Assembly (NCBI GenBank): GCA_030652345.1
Contig: JAUSAU010000072.1
Location: 1 to 8,267, forward strand
Length of the DNA stretch: 8,267 bases
DNA from: Coriobacteriia bacterium
Lineage (GTDB): Bacteria; Actinomycetota; Coriobacteriia; Anaerosomatales; PALSA-660
Direction: 5' to 3'
Under the pieces are notes generated by a model. That model made no database searches. It was not told the origin of the DNA and saw only the letters and a list, made by a program, of their open reading frames with translations. Numbering within the stretch: the first letter of the stretch is position 1; every line of letters starts with the position of its first letter. Shown here piece by piece: positions 6,228 through 8,267 of this stretch. The translations under genes and the position numbers were made by a program.

Positions 6228-7280
6228 ATGAAGCTCCTCGACGTCAAGGACCTCGTGAAGTACTTCCCGATCCGCAAGGGCCTTCTGCAGCGCAAGGTCG
6301 GGGACGTGAAGGCGGTCGACGGTGTCACGTTCGACGTGGAGAAGGGCGAGACGCTCGGGCTCGTGGGTGAGTCCGGATGCGGCAAGTCCACCACCGGCCG
6401 CTGCATCATGCGCCTGATCGAGCCCACCGAGGGCATGGTCTCGTTCGACGGCATCGACGTGCGCTCGTTGCACGGCTCGGACCTCAAGGCGTTCAGGCGT
6501 GACGTCCAGATCATCTTCCAGGACCCGTACGCGAGTCTGAACCCGCGCTTCACCATCGGCGAGATCGTGGGGGAGCCGCTGCTCATCCACAACATCGGGA
6601 CGCCGAAGGAGCGGACGGACCGCTCGAAGGAGCTGCTCGAGATCGTCGGGCTGAACCCGGAGCACATCAACCGCTACCCGCACGAGTTCTCCGGAGGCCA
6701 GCGTCAGCGCATCGGCATCGCCCGCGCGCTGGCCCTGCAGCCGAAGCTGATCGTCTGCGACGAGCCGGTATCCGCGCTCGACGTCTCGATCCAGGCGCAG
6801 GTCCTCAACCTCCTCGACAAGCTGCAGAGCGAGTTCGACCTGACCTACCTCTTCATCGCCCACGACCTCTCCGTGGTCCAGCACATCTCCGATCGCGTGG
6901 CGGTCATGTACCTCGGCCAGATCGTCGAGATCAGCGACTGGCGCGGCCTGTACGAGGCGCCGCACCATCCGTACTCGCAAGCACTGCTTTCTGCGGCACC
7001 CGTGCCGAACCCGGAGCTCCAGCGCACGCGCCAGCGCATCCTGCTGCCGGGAGACCCGCCGAGTCCGATCGACCCGCCGAGCGGCTGCCGCTTCCACACG
7101 CGCTGTCCGATAGCGGTCGAGAAGTGCGCGCTCGAGCAGCCGGAGCTGCGCGAGGTGAAGCCGGGGCACCGCGCCGCGTGCCACTTCGCCGCTCCATATC
7201 CCATCCCGCCCGAGAAGGCGTGCCGCACGATGATCGACGATGGCGAGCCGGTGATATGCGCTCCGATGGGTGATGTGTAG
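6228..7280 (+). CDS. oppF: Oligopeptide ABC transporter ATP-binding protein OppF
   Basis: OppF is the second ATPase of the importer and pairs with OppD. ATG 6228 follows the oppD TAG with no gap. GGTGA (6215-6219) lies 8 nt upstream as its ribosome site, which suggests coupled translation. The 350-residue product has Walker [10 protein letters not shown] (47-55), Q-loop [12 protein letters not shown] (Q98), signature FSGGQRQR (154-161), Walker B LIVCDEP (D178, E179), SALD and H-loop H212 in AHDLSVV. The C-terminal extension [15 protein letters not shown] plus CHF places cysteines at 287, 293, 300 and 318, the same spacing as in Opp[18 protein letters not shown] and YLGQIVEI are hallmarks of the F subunit. 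The length is normal. No strong terminator follows; only a weak GCGT/ACGC hairpin with TTTT (7282-7305) precedes the tRNA promoter. Confidence 0.95.
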   Translation: MKLLDVKDLVKYFPIRKGLLQRKVGDVKAVDGVTFDVEKGETLGLVGESGCGKSTTGRCIMRLIEPTEGMVSFDGIDVRSLHGSDLKAFRRDVQIIFQDPYASLNPRFTIGEIVGEPLLIHNIGTPKERTDRSKELLEIVGLNPEHINRYPHEFSGGQRQRIGIARALALQPKLIVCDEPVSALDVSIQAQVLNLLDKLQSEFDLTYLFIAHDLSVVQHISDRVAVMYLGQIVEISDWRGLYEAPHHPYSQALLSAAPVPNPELQRTRQRILLPGDPPSPIDPPSGCRFHTRCPIAVEKCALEQPELREVKPGHRAACHFAAPYPIPPEKACRTMIDDGEPVICAPMGDV

Positions 7281-7309
7281 GGCGTACCGGGCACGCGCTC
7301 GTTTTGGGG

Positions 7310-7338
7310 TTGGCGCGCCTCGGCACGATTGCTATACT
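7310..7338 (+). promoter_or_regulatory. promoter of the tRNA-Leu gene
   Basis: TTGGCG (7310-7315) and TATACT (7333-7338) are spaced by 17 nt, with an extended TGC (7330-7332) directly before the -10. The expected start near 7345 gives a short precursor leader of about 27 nt before the mature tRNA 5' end. TTCGC (7343-7347) and GCGAA (7361-7365) in that leader can pair. The -10 is identical to that of the secG promoter. Confidence 0.78.
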
Positions 7339-7371
7339 GCCCTTCGCGCCTCCTCAGGGTGCGAACCACTC

Positions 7372-7457
7372 GTCCGAGTGGCGGAATGGCAGACGCGCTA
7401 GGTTGAGGGCCTAGTGCCCGCAAGGGCGTGCGAGTTCAACTCTCGCCTCGGACACCA
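7372..7457 (+). tRNA. tRNA-Leu, anticodon GAG
   Basis: This is a complete class II tRNA of 86 nt with an encoded CCA end. The acceptor stem GTCCGAG (7372-7378) pairs with CTCGGAC (7447-7453), followed by discriminator A7454 and CCA (7455-7457). The anticodon stem CTAGG (7398-7402) pairs with CCTAG (7410-7414) around loop TTGAGGG, giving anticodon GAG at 7405-7407, which reads CUC and CUU leucine codons. The long variable arm GCCC GCAA GGGC marks a leucine/serine-type tRNA. The T arm is GCGAG/CTCGC around TTCAACT (7430-7446). It has its own promoter and terminator. Confidence 0.97.
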
Positions 7458-7469
7458 GTGACAGATCGG

Positions 7470-7510
7470 CGGCCCCCTTCGAATCAGAAGGGGGCCGTTC
7501 TGTCTGTCCG
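7470..7510 (+). terminator. intrinsic terminator of the tRNA-Leu unit
   Basis: GGCCCCCTTC (7471-7480) pairs with GAAGGGGGCC (7487-7496) around loop GAATCA, and C7470-G7497 extends the stem to 11 bp. A T-rich tail GTTCTGTCTGT follows. It begins 13 nt after the CCA end. A small second hairpin, GTCTGT/GCAGAC (7502-7517), overlaps the tail. Confidence 0.85.
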
Positions 7511-7785
7511 GGCAGACTCGGCCCGTCGCGCCCTGCCTGCAGAAGGCCGATTGTTTCCGCCACATCAAGCGCGCGCGTCCGCCGGGAGAATTCTCGTGCC
7601 GCCGACCGCCCGGATGGCCCCGTGCGGCCGCGTGGCGATTGACGCGCACCGCGCTGCGGGTGTACTCACGATTACAGGCGCGTTGCGCAACACGCGACGG
7701 CCGAGAGTGAAGGGGCTGGCTCTGCACGTGATCGGCAAGGCGGTAGGACGTGCAACGGTAACCGGTGAATGGGAGGCAGGGACTC
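7511..7785 (+). promoter_or_regulatory. upstream region of the second binding-protein gene
   Basis: No gene is supported in these 275 bases. Besides the promoter described separately, they contain a 10-bp palindrome GAGAATTCTC (7586-7595) about 44 bases before the -35. A second 10-bp palindrome GTTGCGCAAC (7682-7691) lies just after the predicted transcription start, and an inverted repeat GCACGT/ACGTGC (7724-7729, 7748-7753) lies in the leader. The palindromes could be operators or RNA hairpins. The leader before the GTG start would be about 113 nt. I recognise no known riboswitch class. Confidence 0.45.
7639..7666 (+). promoter_or_regulatory. probable promoter for the LivJ-like lipoprotein gene
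   Basis: TTGACG (7639-7644) and TGTACT (7661-7666) are spaced by 16 nt. The -35 matches the consensus at five of six positions. The -10 differs by one base from the TATACT of the other two promoters in the window. The predicted start is near 7673. It places the downstream gene in a unit separate from the tRNA. Confidence 0.58.
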
Positions 7786-8267
7786 GTGAAGAGGATCATC
7801 GCACTCGTCTGTATCTTCGCACTCGCGGCCACGATGCTTGCGGGCTGCACGGGCGGCGGTACAGGCACCAAGGCCACCGAGACCGGCGGCGAGATCATCA
7901 TCGGTTCGGCGTTGTGCCAGACCGGCATCCAGGCGCCGTTGGATCAGCCCGCGCTCAAGGGCGCTCAGCTCGCGGCGGATGAGCTGAACAAGAAGGGCGG
8001 CATCCTCGGCAAGAAGGTCAAGATCGTCGCCATCGACGGCAAGAGCGACCCCGTCACGGTGGGCAACGCCGCCAAGCAGCTCGTTGCTGACGGTGCCCAG
8101 GCGATCATCGCGCCGAGCGACTTCGACTTCGGCGGGCCCGCCAGCCGCGAGGCGCAGTCAGCGGGCATCGTCGGCATCTCGCCCGCCGCCTCCTCGCCGC
8201 TGTACGGTTCCGCGGCGCTGGGCGACAGGCAGTTCACCCTCTCGATGTGGAACACCACGATGGGCGC
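7786..8267 (+). CDS. LivJ-like (Peripla_BP_6) amino-acid ABC transporter substrate-binding lipoprotein, N-terminal part (3' truncated by window edge)
   Basis: The frame is open from GTG 7786 to the window end, giving 160 complete residues. GGAGG (7772-7776) lies 9 nt upstream. The product begins MKRIIALVCIFALAATMLAGC: a lipoprotein signal with lipobox LAGC and the lipidated cysteine at residue 21, then a Gly/Thr-rich linker. The mature part starts EIIIGSALCQTG, followed by LKGAQLAADELNKKGGILGKKV, DGKSDPVTVGNAAKQLV and the IIAPSDFDFGGPA segment. This order matches the first lobe of type I periplasmic binding proteins of the branched-chain amino acid (LivJ/LivK) family. The ligand could be leucine, isoleucine or valine, but also another amino acid, urea or a short amide, so I give no symbol. 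Permease and ATPase genes may follow beyond the edge. It is unrelated in fold to OppA. Confidence 0.88.
   Translation, partial: MKRIIALVCIFALAATMLAGCTGGGTGTKATETGGEIIIGSALCQTGIQAPLDQPALKGAQLAADELNKKGGILGKKVKIVAIDGKSDPVTVGNAAKQLVADGAQAIIAPSDFDFGGPASREAQSAGIVGISPAASSPLYGSAALGDRQFTLSMWNTTMG

Noticed and set aside
4176..7184. Antisense open frame of about 1,000 codons opposite oppC, oppD and oppF
   Set aside because: The sense strand encodes unmistakable OppC, OppD and OppF with all motifs. The antisense translation is dominated by Arg, Asp, Glu, His and Val, as expected from reading GC-biased codons backwards, and has no recognisable domain. Similar shadows opposite oppA (1492-2928) and oppB (3001-4266) are rejected for the same reason.
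7282..7305. Terminator after oppF: GCGT/ACGC hairpin followed by TTTT
   Set aside because: The stem is only 4 bp with a 7-nt loop, and the T-run is separated from it. It is too weak to call, although some termination before the tRNA promoter is possible.
7586..7785. Known riboswitch (c-di-GMP-I-like GGTAGG and GGTAACCGG pieces) before the LivJ-like gene
   Set aside because: The 5' half of that fold, with its GCAAACC and GNRA-capped stem, is missing and the order and spacing do not fit.

Overview
The window comes from a high-GC chromosome, with G/C-rich third codon positions, strong GGAGG-type ribosome binding sites, GTG starts and a tRNA that encodes its own CCA end. It carries two lipoproteins with lipobox cysteines, and cofactor-independent phosphoglycerate mutase lies next to secG. 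This fits a high-GC Gram-positive, with a Coriobacteriia-like deep-branching Actinomycetota as my best guess. That placement is inference from gene order and composition only. All supported genes are on the + strand and the window looks chromosomal: I see no mobile element, CRISPR array or phage gene.

Layout. (1) 1-534: the 3' third of gpmI, a glycolytic enzyme, cut by the window edge. (2) 567-892: a clear sigma70-type promoter (TTGAGG, 17 nt, TATACT), a hairpin-bearing leader and secG, a subunit of the Sec translocase. (3) 893-1203: a 311-base non-coding stretch with a 16-bp hairpin just after secG and a second structured segment ahead of oppA. (4) 1204-7280: a complete five-gene oligopeptide ABC importer in the order oppA, oppB, oppC, oppD, oppF. 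A very stable hairpin separates the binding-protein gene from the permease genes. The last four genes are closely packed: TGATGATG at B/C, a 3-nt gap at C/D and 0 nt at D/F. (5) 7310-7510: a self-contained tRNA-Leu(GAG) unit with its own promoter (TTGGCG, 17 nt, TATACT, extended TGC) and an intrinsic terminator. (6) 7511-7785: non-coding, with a probable promoter (TTGACG, 16 nt, TGTACT) and small palindromes. (7) 7786 to the end: the 5' part of a second, unrelated lipoprotein binding protein of the branched-chain amino acid (LivJ-like) family, running off the window.

How the genes work together. OppA, anchored outside the membrane by its lipidated cysteine, captures peptides. OppB and OppC form the channel, and OppD and OppF hydrolyse ATP to drive import. 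The binding protein at the window end may begin a separate amino-acid importer, which would fit an organism that lives partly on peptides and amino acids (inference). SecG contributes to the Sec export route that such lipoproteins use.

Novelty. The protein-coding content is ordinary. The parts worth a second look are the unassigned structured leader before oppA, the oppA/oppB intercistronic hairpin, the roughly 70-residue extracytoplasmic insertion in OppB, and the palindromes upstream of the second binding protein. I found no convincing undescribed multi-gene system.
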